This document shows, in pieces, positions 1-7,101 of a stretch of DNA of 9,475 nt. A model generated the notes under the pieces. That model did not search any database, was not told the DNA's origin, and saw nothing but the letters and a program-made list of their open reading frames with translations. This DNA comes from CAYLNH01 sp964384625 (GTDB lineage Bacteria > Verrucomicrobiota > Lentisphaeria > JABSQK01): NCBI GenBank assembly GCA_964384625.1, contig CAYLNH010000279.1, positions 1 through 9,475 on the forward strand. The letters are read 5' to 3'. The translations under genes were made by a program, and so were the position numbers. Positions within the stretch are counted from its first letter, which is position 1; each line of letters starts with the position of its first letter.

Positions 1-51
1 CTCTATGCTCAAAAGAGAGCCGCATGATGGTCAACGAACGGGAACGCACTC

Positions 52-303
52 GAATTATTTTGTGGCAGAATTATTGTTGGGAATGGGAAGGGGAGAGGGC
101 TCGGAAGGAAGGCAGAATCATTTTGTGGCAGAATTATTGTTGGGAAGGGGAAGGGGAGAGGGCTCGGAAGGAAGGCAGAATCATTTTGTGGCAGAATTAT
201 TGTTGGGAAGGGGAGGGGAGAGGAGAGGAGAGGAAAGGCAGAATTATTTTGTGGCAGAATTATTGTTGGGAAGGGGAGGGGGGAGAGGGGCTGGAAGGAA
301 AGT
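52..303. repeat. Four-copy 63-bp tandem repeat (minisatellite)
   Basis: Four head-to-tail units start at 52, 115, 178 and 241, each exactly 63 bp. Each unit opens with an AT-rich half (GAATTATTTTGTGGCAGAAT followed by TATTGTTGGGAA) and ends with a purine-only G-rich tract. The 12-mer GGCAGAATTATT occurs twice across each unit junction and unit, spaced 16 bp apart. Units 1 and 2 are nearly identical. Unit 3 has a GGAGA-type variant of the purine tract and unit 4 degenerates at its end. Because 63 is a multiple of three, the array stays open in two forward frames and mimics 21-residue protein repeats, but neither frame looks like a real protein. The top strand is strongly purine-biased, so it could adopt non-B DNA. 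Its function is unknown, and copy number is probably variable between strains. Confidence 0.95.
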
Positions 304-337
304 GTGAGGAGGCTTGTCAGACCTCAGAAGGACGTAG

Positions 338-365
338 ACCCGGATCGGCTGCAGTCGATCCGGGT
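338..365. other. Perfect 10-bp inverted repeat (hairpin or operator)
   Basis: ACCCGGATCG at 338-347 and its exact reverse complement CGATCCGGGT at 356-365 flank an 8-nt loop, GCTGCAGT. The stem is GC-rich and is followed by only a broken T-rich tract (GGTTTGCGCGATTTTG). It could be a weak terminator for something upstream of the window, or a palindromic operator in the leader of the sigma gene. The sequence does not decide between these. The rest of 304-519 contains no convincing gene, and I could not pick a sigma-70 or ECF promoter with confidence. Confidence 0.5.
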
Positions 366-519
366 GGTTTGCGCGATTTTGCCCAAAACGTGTTCTTCCA
401 CCGAATCCCCGGCTGCCGGACCGGTTGTGTGTACGGAATGAAATTGCGGTGTTACATTTTGTGCCGGAAGCACCAATAATCTGCGGGCTGTCAGCGTAAA
501 AACAGAAAACGAGACCGAA

Positions 520-1065
520 ATGGACGACGACGGCGAACTCGTCAAACGAATGCAGAAAGGAGATTTGCGCGCGTTCGACGAACTGTTTGAACGGCATCGG
601 CGCAGTCTGTTTGCCTACGTCCGCCAGATGGTCTGGGATCAACAACAGGCCGAGGATATCGTGCAGGAGAGCTTTGTGAAGATGGTTGAGGCTCGCGGCA
701 AATTGGACCCGGAGTTCGGTGTGCGAGGCTGGCTGTTCCGGGTGGCGCGCAACCGGGCGGTTGATTATCTGCGGCAGCGTCGGCGTTTGACGGCGGCGGC
801 GGGTTTGCCGGAACCGGTGGACGCCGCCGGGAAGACGCCGGCGGGCGAGCTGGTCCAGCGGGAAGACCGGGTTGCGGTCCGGCAGGCGCTGCGCGAACTG
901 CCGGCGAAGGAGCGTGACGTACTCGAACTCCGATACTACGGCGGCCTGACGTTTCAGGAGATTGCCGATGTTCTTGAACAGCCGCTGGGCACAGTGCTCT
1001 GGCGGGCGCGGAAGACCCTGAAGGATCTGCGGCGGGTGCTGGCCGCAAAGGAAGATCATAGATGA
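520..1065 (+). CDS. ECF-type RNA polymerase sigma factor
   Basis: This is a 181-residue sigma factor of the extracytoplasmic-function group, which directs RNA polymerase to a small regulon and is normally held inactive by a partner anti-sigma factor. Region 2 spans about residues 8-90: a typical DIVQESFVKM stretch (46-55) and the -10-recognition helix around GWLFRVARNRAVDYLRQ (70-86). Region 4 spans about 115-172, with ALRELPAKERDVLELRYYGG and the helix-turn-helix LTFQEIADVLEQPLGTV. A proline/alanine-rich linker joins them. Length is normal for the family. The ATG at 520 has only a weak purine stretch upstream (GAGACC), but no better start precedes region 2. Its stop overlaps the anti-sigma start (ATGA), so the two are translationally coupled. 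Confidence 0.95.
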   Translation: MDDDGELVKRMQKGDLRAFDELFERHRRSLFAYVRQMVWDQQQAEDIVQESFVKMVEARGKLDPEFGVRGWLFRVARNRAVDYLRQRRRLTAAAGLPEPVDAAGKTPAGELVQREDRVAVRQALRELPAKERDVLELRYYGGLTFQEIADVLEQPLGTVLWRARKTLKDLRRVLAAKEDHR

Positions 1066-1667
1066 AATGTGACGAAGTACAGGATCAACTGCTGACGGCG
1101 GGCGCTGCGGCTGCAGAGGTGCAGAAGCACCTGGCAATCTGTGATGACTGCCGGGCCGCGGCGGAACTGCTTGGCGTGTTGCGGGCCGACGGCGAGGGCG
1201 AGCAGCGAATGGATCTTTCACCGGCGACGCAGACGGCGGTGCGACAGGCGGCGGCGACGGCGTTGCGGCCGGCCCCGATCAAGTTTCTGTGGGCCGCGGC
1301 TGCAGTCCTGGCGATCGCAGTTGTAATTGCCTGGTCGGCCGTTGGGGAATCGGACCGGGCCCCCGCCGGCAAGCCGCCGGGAGGTCCTGCCGCTGTGGCG
1401 GACGACGCTGTTTCGCCATTGGTGCTGGAGAAAAAGATCGACGTTCTGCGGGAAGACCTGCAGAAGCGCATTGCCGCTGCCGAACCGTCCCCGCCGCCGC
1501 CACTGCCGCCGGCGCCGCCGGCCATGCGTGTGCCGGTTCGACGGTTGCGGCGCCGCATCTCCAGCCGGACGGCGGCGATGCTGGAGGAGTTGCAGGGCCT
1601 TGAAGACGACGACACGAGTACGGAATCGAATGGACAAGACGAAAATGGAGGAAGGAAGAGTGCGTAG
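1062..1667 (+). CDS. Membrane anti-sigma factor with zinc-finger-like N-terminus
   Basis: This 201-residue protein directly follows the ECF sigma gene, with an ATGA overlap. The N-terminal domain has HLAICDDC, an HxxxCxxC motif (His23, Cys27, Cys30) like that of the ZAS anti-sigma domain that clamps a sigma factor in the cytoplasm. Cys3 may be the fourth ligand. A single membrane helix follows (about 73-95, KFLWAAAAVLAIAVVIAW). The part predicted to lie outside the cytoplasm has a short coiled-coil-like segment (about 121-139), a proline-rich stretch (141-153), an arginine cluster (160-165) and an acidic tail. This matches a one-pass anti-sigma that senses the envelope. Release could be by proteolysis or conformational change; the sequence does not show which. 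It could instead be a sigma regulator without bound zinc. Confidence 0.88.
   Translation: MKCDEVQDQLLTAGAAAAEVQKHLAICDDCRAAAELLGVLRADGEGEQRMDLSPATQTAVRQAAATALRPAPIKFLWAAAAVLAIAVVIAWSAVGESDRAPAGKPPGGPAAVADDAVSPLVLEKKIDVLREDLQKRIAAAEPSPPPPLPPAPPAMRVPVRRLRRRISSRTAAMLEELQGLEDDDTSTESNGQDENGGRKSA
1647..1651 (+). promoter_or_regulatory. Shine-Dalgarno site deciding the GTG start at 1660
   Basis: GGAGG at 1647-1651, inside the purine stretch GGAGGAAGGAAGA, lies 8 nt before GTG 1660. Within the same open frame the upstream ATG codons at 1630 and 1645 lack such a site. Starting at 1660 places a signal peptide exactly at the N-terminus. The site lies within the 3' end of the anti-sigma gene, so the third gene can be translated from the shared transcript. 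Confidence 0.8.
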
Positions 1668-2457
1668 ACTGAGTTGGCTGCTGGTGCTGGTTATGGCAAT
1701 GGTGATGCCGTTGGCGGTTGTTGCCGATGGCGACGAGGACGGCGAAGAACGGCGGGTTGAACGCCGTGACGGCGATCGTGAAGGCGAAACTCGCAGGCGT
1801 CGCGACCGTGACGGCGATCGCGAGCGTGAGGGCCGTGATCGCGAGGACGATGAGGACGACGACGATAATCGCGAGGACGATGAGGACGAGCGCGATTGGG
1901 AAGAAGAAGAGGGCCGCGGACGCGGTCGTCGGGGCGGCGGTCCTCCGGTGCGGGTGATGATCAAGAAGGCGATGCGTGGGTTGGACGTTGACGAAGAGGG
2001 TCGCCAAGCAGTGGCTGAGATGATGGAGCAGCACCTTGGTCCGCGGCTGGCCGAACTCGAAGAACTCAAACGCAATAACCCGGATCGGGCCTGGCGGGAA
2101 GCGGAGCGGATCGTGGCCGAAGCCCTCGAGATGACGGACACAAAGAAAGGCAACCCGGCGTTGTTCGGCAAGAAGACGGAATTTCTGAAACTGGAGCGGC
2201 AATCCCTGGAGCTGGCGGCGGCCGCGGGTGTCGCCGAGGGCGACGCCAAGGAGAAGCTCAAGAAATCGCTGCAGAGCGTCCTGGAGAAAGCGTTTACGGC
2301 GAAGCAGGAATTGATGAAGCTGGAAGTCCAGAGCATGGAGGGGGACCTGGCGCATCTCAAGGAACTGATGAAGAAACGCGAAGCCAAGAAACAGGCGATC
2401 ATCGACCGGCGGATGCGACAGCTGATTGATGACCGTGATCAGGACCTGCAGTGGTAG
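1660..2457 (+). CDS. Secreted highly charged coiled-coil protein of the sigma operon
   Basis: From GTG 1660 the product has 265 residues. A signal peptide covers residues 1-22 (RR, then LSWLLVLVMAMVMPLAVVA, likely cut before Asp23-Gly24). Residues 24-92 are an extreme low-complexity Asp/Glu/Arg tract. Residues 95-262 are predicted long amphipathic helices rich in Lys, Glu and Leu, probably a coiled coil. The gene overlaps the anti-sigma gene by 8 bp and ends before a strong terminator, so it is the last gene of the operon. A periplasmic sensor or effector of the sigma pathway is plausible, comparable in position to Spy/CpxP-like helical proteins, but I see no family motif that proves this. 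The same frame is open upstream to 1327; that extension lies over the anti-sigma gene and is not coding. Confidence 0.8.
   Translation: MRRLSWLLVLVMAMVMPLAVVADGDEDGEERRVERRDGDREGETRRRRDRDGDREREGRDREDDEDDDDNREDDEDERDWEEEEGRGRGRRGGGPPVRVMIKKAMRGLDVDEEGRQAVAEMMEQHLGPRLAELEELKRNNPDRAWREAERIVAEALEMTDTKKGNPALFGKKTEFLKLERQSLELAAAAGVAEGDAKEKLKKSLQSVLEKAFTAKQELMKLEVQSMEGDLAHLKELMKKREAKKQAIIDRRMRQLIDDRDQDLQW
1838..1889 (+). repeat. 22-bp direct duplication in the charged tract
   Basis: The 22 bp at 1838-1859 recur exactly at 1868-1889, a 30-bp offset (ten codons), both containing TCGCGAGGACGATGAGGACG. They encode two successive Arg-Glu-Asp-Asp-Glu-Asp stretches (about residues 60-66 and 70-76) of the secreted protein. 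This suggests recent slippage or unequal duplication expanding the acidic tract in frame. Confidence 0.9.
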
Positions 2458-2486
2458 ATCGAGTACCCGTTTGCTGATTCATCTTG

Positions 2487-2516
2487 AAGGGCGGCCTGGT
2501 TGCCGCCCTTTCTTTT
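2487..2516 (+). terminator. Rho-independent terminator of the sigma operon
   Basis: GGGCGGC (2489-2495), a 6-nt loop CTGGTT, and GCCGCCC (2502-2508) form a perfect 7-bp GC stem, extendable by two A-T pairs. It is followed at once by TTTCTTTT. It begins 29 bp after the stop of the charged secreted protein. This is a canonical intrinsic terminator closing the three-gene operon. The remaining 2517-2702, up to the transporter, is GC-rich with scattered short inverted repeats and no convincing gene. Confidence 0.92.
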
Positions 2517-2702
2517 GAGCGGAAAGCTCTTTGGGAGTGCGGCGTGTCCGCGCCGCCCGGGATTCCCGGCGCCGGCCTGTCGGTCCGGGAGTGGGCCGGT
2601 TCCCCGGGCGCGGTCGTCAGGCGGAGATGCTCTCCCGAGGACTGGCCGGCGGCTTGAACTGCGCCTGTGGCGTCGTAGGGTGCCGTCTTTCCCGGGAACG
2701 GC

Positions 2703-3857
2703 ATGAAGCGACATCCTGCAATTTATCTTGTGGTCACGTTCATCGGCAGCTTCGGCGTGATCTGCGTTGAGCGCGGCATTTACTTTTTCACCCGCGACAT
2801 TCTGCAGTTTGCGGACGCGGCGAATCTCTGGTTGGGGCTGGTATTCGGCGTGGCCTATGTTCTGGGTTCGGCGGCGAGTCATGTGGGAGCCGCGCGCCTC
2901 GGGGAGCGGCGTCTGCTGGCGCTTGTGTTTGGTCTGCAGTACCTCTGCCACCTGACCATGGCATGGCAGTTGAAGGCGCCGGTGGTCTTCGCCGGCACCG
3001 GGGCGGCAGCCTTTCTTTACGGCGTGCAGTGGCCGGTAATCGAGAGCTATGTCAGTGCCGGCCGCAATTCGCAGGAGGTCCAGCGGCTGGTCGGCTGGTT
3101 CAATATGTCCTGGGCCGGAGCGGTGCCGTTGGCCCTGGCGGTGTCCGGCCCGCTGATCGCGTTCTGGAAGCCGGCGCTGCTGGTGCTGCCGGCCGGACTG
3201 AATCTGCTGACGCTGGGGCTGCTGCGGCTGTTTCCCAAAGTACCTGAGCACCTGCCGGACGACCATCCGTCGCGTCCGCCGGCGGCGGAGCTCCTGCACC
3301 TGCAATGCCTGCTCGGCGGGCATCGCCGGCTGCTGCTGCTCAGTTACACGGCGTTGTTCATGCTCGGGCCGCTGCTGCCCGGTATCCTCGATGGTTTCGG
3401 TCTGCCGATCGAAACGGCGCCGGCGTTTTCGGCGGTCATCGACGTGATGCGGATTGCGACCTTTGCGGTGTTCTGCCTGTATCGCGGGTGGCACGGCAAA
3501 CAGTGGGTGCTGTGGTTCTCGATGGTCGGTCTGGCCGGCGGGTTCCTGGCGATCCTGTTCGCCGGGCACATCGGCATGCTGCTGGTCGGGGAGATCGTCT
3601 TCGGCGTGGCCATGGGCATGATCTACTATGGCGCCCTGCACTATGCCCTGGTGATCAGCAACGCGGCGGTCGATGCCGGCGGCAAGCACGAGAGCCTGAT
3701 CGGTCTGGGCTTCGCCTTCGGTCCGGCGATCGGGTTGCTGAGCATAGCCGCGGCGCCGTTGTTCGGCAGCGCAGAGGGTGGGGCGATCGCCATCCTGGCG
3801 CCGGTGTTTTTGGTCTTCAGCGCACTTGCGGGTCGCGCCCTGCGGCGGCGGCCGTAG
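2703..3857 (+). CDS. MFS-type membrane transporter
   Basis: This 384-residue protein is strongly hydrophobic throughout, with about 11-12 membrane helices in two halves separated by a polar loop (about residues 180-205, rich in Pro, His and Asp). The loop after the second helix, HVGAARLGERRLLAL, has the pattern of the MFS signature between helices 2 and 3. Length and the two-halves layout fit the major facilitator superfamily. Glu23-Arg24 in or next to the first helix and the FNMSW segment in the fifth could face the substrate path, but no substrate can be read from the sequence. The ATG at 2703 has only a weak GGGAA upstream; the first helix begins almost immediately, so a later start is unlikely. 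It is separated from the sigma operon by a terminator and 186 bp, so it is probably independent. Confidence 0.82.
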   Translation: MKRHPAIYLVVTFIGSFGVICVERGIYFFTRDILQFADAANLWLGLVFGVAYVLGSAASHVGAARLGERRLLALVFGLQYLCHLTMAWQLKAPVVFAGTGAAAFLYGVQWPVIESYVSAGRNSQEVQRLVGWFNMSWAGAVPLALAVSGPLIAFWKPALLVLPAGLNLLTLGLLRLFPKVPEHLPDDHPSRPPAAELLHLQCLLGGHRRLLLLSYTALFMLGPLLPGILDGFGLPIETAPAFSAVIDVMRIATFAVFCLYRGWHGKQWVLWFSMVGLAGGFLAILFAGHIGMLLVGEIVFGVAMGMIYYGALHYALVISNAAVDAGGKHESLIGLGFAFGPAIGLLSIAAAPLFGSAEGGAIAILAPVFLVFSALAGRALRRRP

Positions 3858-3912
3858 CCGGATGGCGCTGGGACGTGAGGCGTTTGCGGGAACCCTCGTC
3901 GCACAAGGCTTC

Positions 3913-3935
3913 CGCGGGGCAGGCAGACTCCCGCG
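3913..3935. other. Inverted repeat between convergent genes
   Basis: CGCGGG (3913-3918) and CCCGCG (3930-3935) pair around an 11-nt loop in the 126-bp gap between the transporter and the minus-strand operon. No T tract follows on either strand. A Rho-type or bidirectional stop is possible but not shown. Confidence 0.3.
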
Positions 3936-3983
3936 TAGCGATCGAAGCGGAGCCGGGTATGAAGTCAGCGCCAGGAATGCGGT

Positions 3984-4475
3984 TCAGCCGAGGCTGCCGC
4001 AGTAGTTGCGATAGACCATCACAACGATGGCGGCCAGATCCAGGAGCGCCATTGCAGTGCAGGCGATGCACCAGGCTCGGCGTTTCAGGAGGACCTGGGC
4101 GGTGATCGCCATGATCAGCGCCAACGGCGCCGCGGCATACTGCAGCAGGCCGGCGCTGCTGACCCACCGGCGCAGGGCATTGGTTGCCCGGTTGCGTCGA
4201 AGGTCCGCTTCCATCTCCGCCTGTTCGCGGCTGACCAGAATGCCGCGGAGGAGTTCGGGGTCCCGGCGGCGCTGCGATTCGTACCAGCGCCATTTGCCTT
4301 CCGTGGTGATCGGCGATTCCCGCCATTCCCCCGGTTCGCGGCGGGGCAGGATGCCGCCGACCAGGTGATTGCGGATCTCGATCTGCAGGCAGGTATGCAC
4401 AACCCAGAGACACAGAAAAACAGCAATGCTGAAGACAGCGACCTGCGGCATGGTCAAGGGGGCAGGGCGGTTCAC
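3984..4475 (-). CDS. Three-helix membrane protein of unknown function
   Basis: I do not recognise a family. The chosen start is GTG 4475, giving 163 residues. It overlaps the TGA of the M50-like gene as GTGA and has GGAG on the minus strand (4485-4482), 6 nt upstream. The later ATG at 4451 has no such site. Predicted membrane helices are about 9-31, 106-130 and 133-155. Between the first and second lies a polar, Arg/Glu/Trp-rich segment (about 33-105) with WRESPITTEGKWRWYESQRR. Cys136 and Cys139 lie close together in the last helix (CIAC). The coupling suggests it works with the M50-like protein, perhaps as partner or substrate, but that is inference from position. The frame is open upstream to 4910; that part is antisense shadow over the M50-like gene. 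Confidence 0.7.
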   Translation of the reverse strand: MNRPAPLTMPQVAVFSIAVFLCLWVVHTCLQIEIRNHLVGGILPRREPGEWRESPITTEGKWRWYESQRRRDPELLRGILVSREQAEMEADLRRNRATNALRRWVSSAGLLQYAAAPLALIMAITAQVLLKRRAWCIACTAMALLDLAAIVVMVYRNYCGSLG

Positions 4476-5134
4476 AGGAGTCTCCGGATCATTCGCAGTT
4501 GCGACTCGAAGGCGCGCAGCAGGCACTTGGGCGTGGCGGCGATCGTGCCGGAGAGCAGGGCGACGACGAAGTAGAGCACGGCCAGGTTGACGGCGATGAT
4601 CAGCAGCATGGAGAAGAGATGGCCGTAGTGCTCCAGATCGCTCTGGCCGGAGCGGAGTACTTTGACGGTCAGCACGCAATGAAAGGCGTAGGAGAATCCG
4701 ATGTTGAGAAACAGGGCCTCGGGAAACCAGGAGGGCTTGTACCAGACGTGCAGCAGGCTCCAGAGGAGGACCCAGGCAAGGGTGTAGATCGGGACGAAGT
4801 ACGGGCCGAGGCAAATCCAGATATTGGGGTTGCTGACCTGCACGCTGCCGTTGTCGCCGCCGACGCGAAACCTGCCGGTACGGCGGCCGAAGAGTTTGGC
4901 GATCAGCCAATGGGTGAATTCATGGCCGAGGACATACATCGGCATCATCGGCGAGATGGCCGCGAACAGGATGAATCCGACGGCCAGGCCGAGGATGACA
5001 AAGAACATGGCCCGGCTCTGGAATCGGATCGGCAGGATCAGGAGCGCCTGGGAAAAGGCAAGGATCACACTGACCAGTCCGACGCCCAGGAGGATCTTGA
5101 TGATACGCCAGCCAATGGTGTTGCGTCGTGCCAT
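4472..5134 (-). CDS. M50-like integral membrane metallopeptidase homologue
   Basis: This 220-residue membrane protein carries HEFTH at residues 71-75, the zinc-binding HExxH motif, at the end of a hydrophobic helix. About five to six membrane helices are predicted (about 11-34, 41-63, 105-131, 138-160, 172-198). After the motif comes a short soluble stretch with GGDNGSVQVSNPN (92-104) and then LGPYFVPIYTL, an arrangement like M50B-type peptidases. Asp166 in SDLEHYG could be the third zinc ligand, but the usual LDG motif is not seen. Catalysis is therefore likely but not certain. If active it would cleave membrane-embedded or membrane-near substrates. It could in principle act on the anti-sigma factor encoded 3 kb away, though nothing here shows this. 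The ATG at 5134 has no clear Shine-Dalgarno site. It is the first gene of a two-gene minus-strand unit. Confidence 0.75.
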   Translation of the reverse strand: MARRNTIGWRIIKILLGVGLVSVILAFSQALLILPIRFQSRAMFFVILGLAVGFILFAAISPMMPMYVLGHEFTHWLIAKLFGRRTGRFRVGGDNGSVQVSNPNIWICLGPYFVPIYTLAWVLLWSLLHVWYKPSWFPEALFLNIGFSYAFHCVLTVKVLRSGQSDLEHYGHLFSMLLIIAVNLAVLYFVVALLSGTIAATPKCLLRAFESQLRMIRRLL

Positions 5135-5341
5135 GGGTGAAGGTGCGGTGCGGTAGCGTCCCTGTCAATTCCTGGAGCTGTTGTTCCACCATGCCTGATC
5201 ACACTTGCTCGGTGAAACTTGAAGACCGAATACGGCTCGCTACCTTACCGCCAACCCGGAATTCGAATGTGTATCGGTCGTTATCATGAGGCCCCCGCCA
5301 AGAAATCACGTTATGCCGAAGGGCATGATCCGTTCAGCCCT

Positions 5342-5349
5342 GGAGGGAG
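5342..5349 (+). promoter_or_regulatory. Strong Shine-Dalgarno site before GTG 5356
   Basis: GGAGGGAG at 5342-5349 is followed by six bases (CCTGCA) and GTG 5356. It fixes the start of the carrier-condensation gene and shows that this gene, rather than an upstream fused module, opens the cluster. The 221-bp gap (5135-5355) between divergent genes also holds a short ATGCC/GGCAT hairpin (5313-5326). No convincing promoter could be picked. Confidence 0.75.
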
Positions 5350-5355
5350 CCTGCA

Positions 5356-7073
5356 GTGGGCGCGGAAGACGGTAATGCAGGTACTCAATTCGAATCTCCG
5401 CCGCCGGCCCCGGGCGTATTGCTGACTACTGCAGCCGGCGAGGTGCTCAAGCAATCTGTTGATCCGCACAGGTCGCTCATTGCACAGGGCCTGGATTCTC
5501 TGACTGCAGTAGATCTGATGGAGTCGGTACGGCGTAACGGCTATGAGCTCGACTACAGCCTCTTGATGGACGGCGCCAGTATCGACTTCCTTGCCTCGAC
5601 GCTGCAGAGGTGCACCGGGGATGGACCGAAGCCGTTGCCGCGCGAGCTGACGACACGGCCGATGCCATTGACCGGGCCGCAGGTTCTGTGGGCCCGACTG
5701 GCGCAAGAAGGTTGGGGCTCGTGGGCGAACATCAGCCTTTGCGTGTCAGTGCCGGCATCTGCCATGCCGGCTGCCTGCCTGCCCGCAATGGCACAATCGC
5801 TGTGTGATGCGAACGACGCGCTACGCATGGTGCTTGTGGAACAGCAATCAGCAGATGGCATCGTGCTGCAGCGCATTTTGCCGGGTTTTCAGATTCCGGT
5901 CCGCCTGTGTACGGCGCCGGATCTCGAAGTCGACGCGATGCGGCTGATTGAGTCCTTCGAAGGTGAGGAGCATTCTCCCTTCGAACCGAGTACCCGGGCT
6001 CTCGTCCTTGCTTCCGATAACAGCGCCGGCCGGCACTGGCTGTGCATTGCGATGCATCATGTCTTTGCCGACCGTCTGGCGGCAGATGTGCTGGCGCGAC
6101 AACTGTGCACGATGATGTCGACAAATCAGCTTCGTGTGGCTCCAAAGCCGACCATCGGCTATGCGGACTATGCGCTGTGGCAGGCCGGTACTGCCAATGA
6201 CGCTGAAGTATGTAAATCGAGGAATACACTGAAGGCTTTGCTGGCTCACACCGATGTTTCAGCCAACCGGGCGATACCCCGGCTTGCAGGCGAGACAGAT
6301 TGCGAGTTGTGCCGGCTTCCGGCGGTCTCGACCCTCAGAGAGGGAGCGGGCGCGGCGCTTGGGGCCGTTGCAGCTCGACTGGGAACAACGCTGCCGCTCC
6401 TCATGCATGCGGTCTTTTCGGTCATTGTGACTCGGTTGACAGGAGATGACCGAGGTCTGTCGGGAGAGAGTGATGTGCTGCTTTGCCACGTTGTGTCAAA
6501 TCGGGAAAGGCACGCATCGTTACGCGACCTTGTTGGTTGCCTGAATACCTCGGTGCCTGTGGCGGTCAATCTGGGTGATTGCCGGACGCTCCAGGCTTTG
6601 AGTACACGCACGCGGCACGCCTTCGCGCAAGCACATGCGTGCGTATCCAATCTCCCTCGGGGTGGTTGGCTTGGTCAGTGGGAAGACGATTCAATCGTGG
6701 CGGCCGGGGCGACTTTGTTTGAGCGGGTGGCGCATGTGAATATCATTCGCTCGCCAGCGGTCGGGCAACAGGCGGTCGAAATGAAAGTGCACGCAGTGCA
6801 TCGCCCCCAGCAGACGCGCTGGGGCTGCTGCTTCGCGTGGCCCTGCCAGAAGCCTTGGCGGGAAGTACAGCCGGGGCTGAGAGGTCTTCCGGGATACGCG
6901 TGCGTGTGCTTGCTGAGGACCGTTCTCTTGCGACGTCGGCGCATTTCTGTTTCGTGGAACTGATGCGGGCACTGCTTGCTGAGCCATTGGATCAGGTGGG
7001 TGACCTGGCGGTTCTGGAGGTTGTCGATCGCGCCGTGTTTGCAGTCAATCAGGTGCGTCGGGCAGCAGCGTAA
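5356..7073 (+). CDS. Carrier-condensation (T-C) NRPS-like protein, frameshifted
   Basis: The N-terminal carrier domain (about residues 20-87) has QGLDSLTAVDL, with Ser48 as the expected phosphopantetheine site. The condensation domain begins about residue 102: LTGPQVLWARL (C1-like), DALRMVL (C2-like), MHHVFADR (C3, residues 233-240), YADYALW (C4-like, 269-275) and VGCLNTSVPV (C5-like, 393-402). The second His of HHxxxD (His235) is the usual catalytic residue and is present. The usual Gly after Asp is Arg240. In the starting frame the protein runs to 6963, but from about residue 483 its sequence stops looking like the domain. The natural continuation (DALGLLLRVALPE and onward) is in the frame ending with TAA at 7071-7073. 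Adding one C to the C5 run at 6804-6808 joins them into a 572-residue protein. It would form an amide or ester bond on a carrier-bound substrate. As sequenced, its last 90 residues are lost. Confidence 0.8.
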
Positions 7074-7101
7074 GCGCTACCCGACAGGGCCGGGGGTGGA
7101 G

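Noticed and set aside
52..303. CRISPR array
   Set aside because: Units are contiguous with no unique spacers, and the variable part is a purine tract of the same unit.
5..479. Two overlapping forward open frames (5-307 and 24-479) with 21-residue repeats
   Set aside because: They are open only because the 63-bp repeat unit is a multiple of three. The two frames are equally open, there is no ribosome site, and the peptides change character beyond the array.
244..1221. 325-residue minus-strand open frame
   Set aside because: It lies antisense to the clear ECF sigma gene, is Arg/Pro/Gln-rich and shows no domain; a codon-bias shadow.
1327..1659. N-terminal extension of the secreted protein gene
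   Set aside because: It overlaps the anti-sigma gene in another frame. The signal peptide and ribosome site place the start at GTG 1660.
1218..2402. 394-residue minus-strand open frame rich in Ser and Arg
   Set aside because: It is antisense to the anti-sigma and charged-protein genes; its Ser/Arg runs mirror their Asp/Glu/Arg codons.
2439..3689. 416-residue minus-strand open frame
   Set aside because: It is antisense to the transporter, His/Gln/Arg-rich, and without a recognisable domain.
4499..5140. 213-residue plus-strand open frame
   Set aside because: It is antisense to the M50-like gene, whose membrane helices and HEFTH are coherent; the plus-strand peptide is Gly/Asp/Gln-rich noise.
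5163..5168. TTGACA on the minus strand upstream of the M50-like gene as a -35 box
   Set aside because: No acceptable -10 box lies 16-18 bp downstream, and the start codon would fall too close.
5219..5425. 68-residue open frame starting at TTG in the divergent gap
   Set aside because: It overlaps the start of the carrier-condensation gene in another frame and has no ribosome site or known motif.
6799..6815. Programmed -1 ribosomal frameshift in the condensation gene
   Set aside because: There is no X-XXY-YYZ heptamer in the needed register and no evident downstream pseudoknot. A lost base in the C run explains it more simply.
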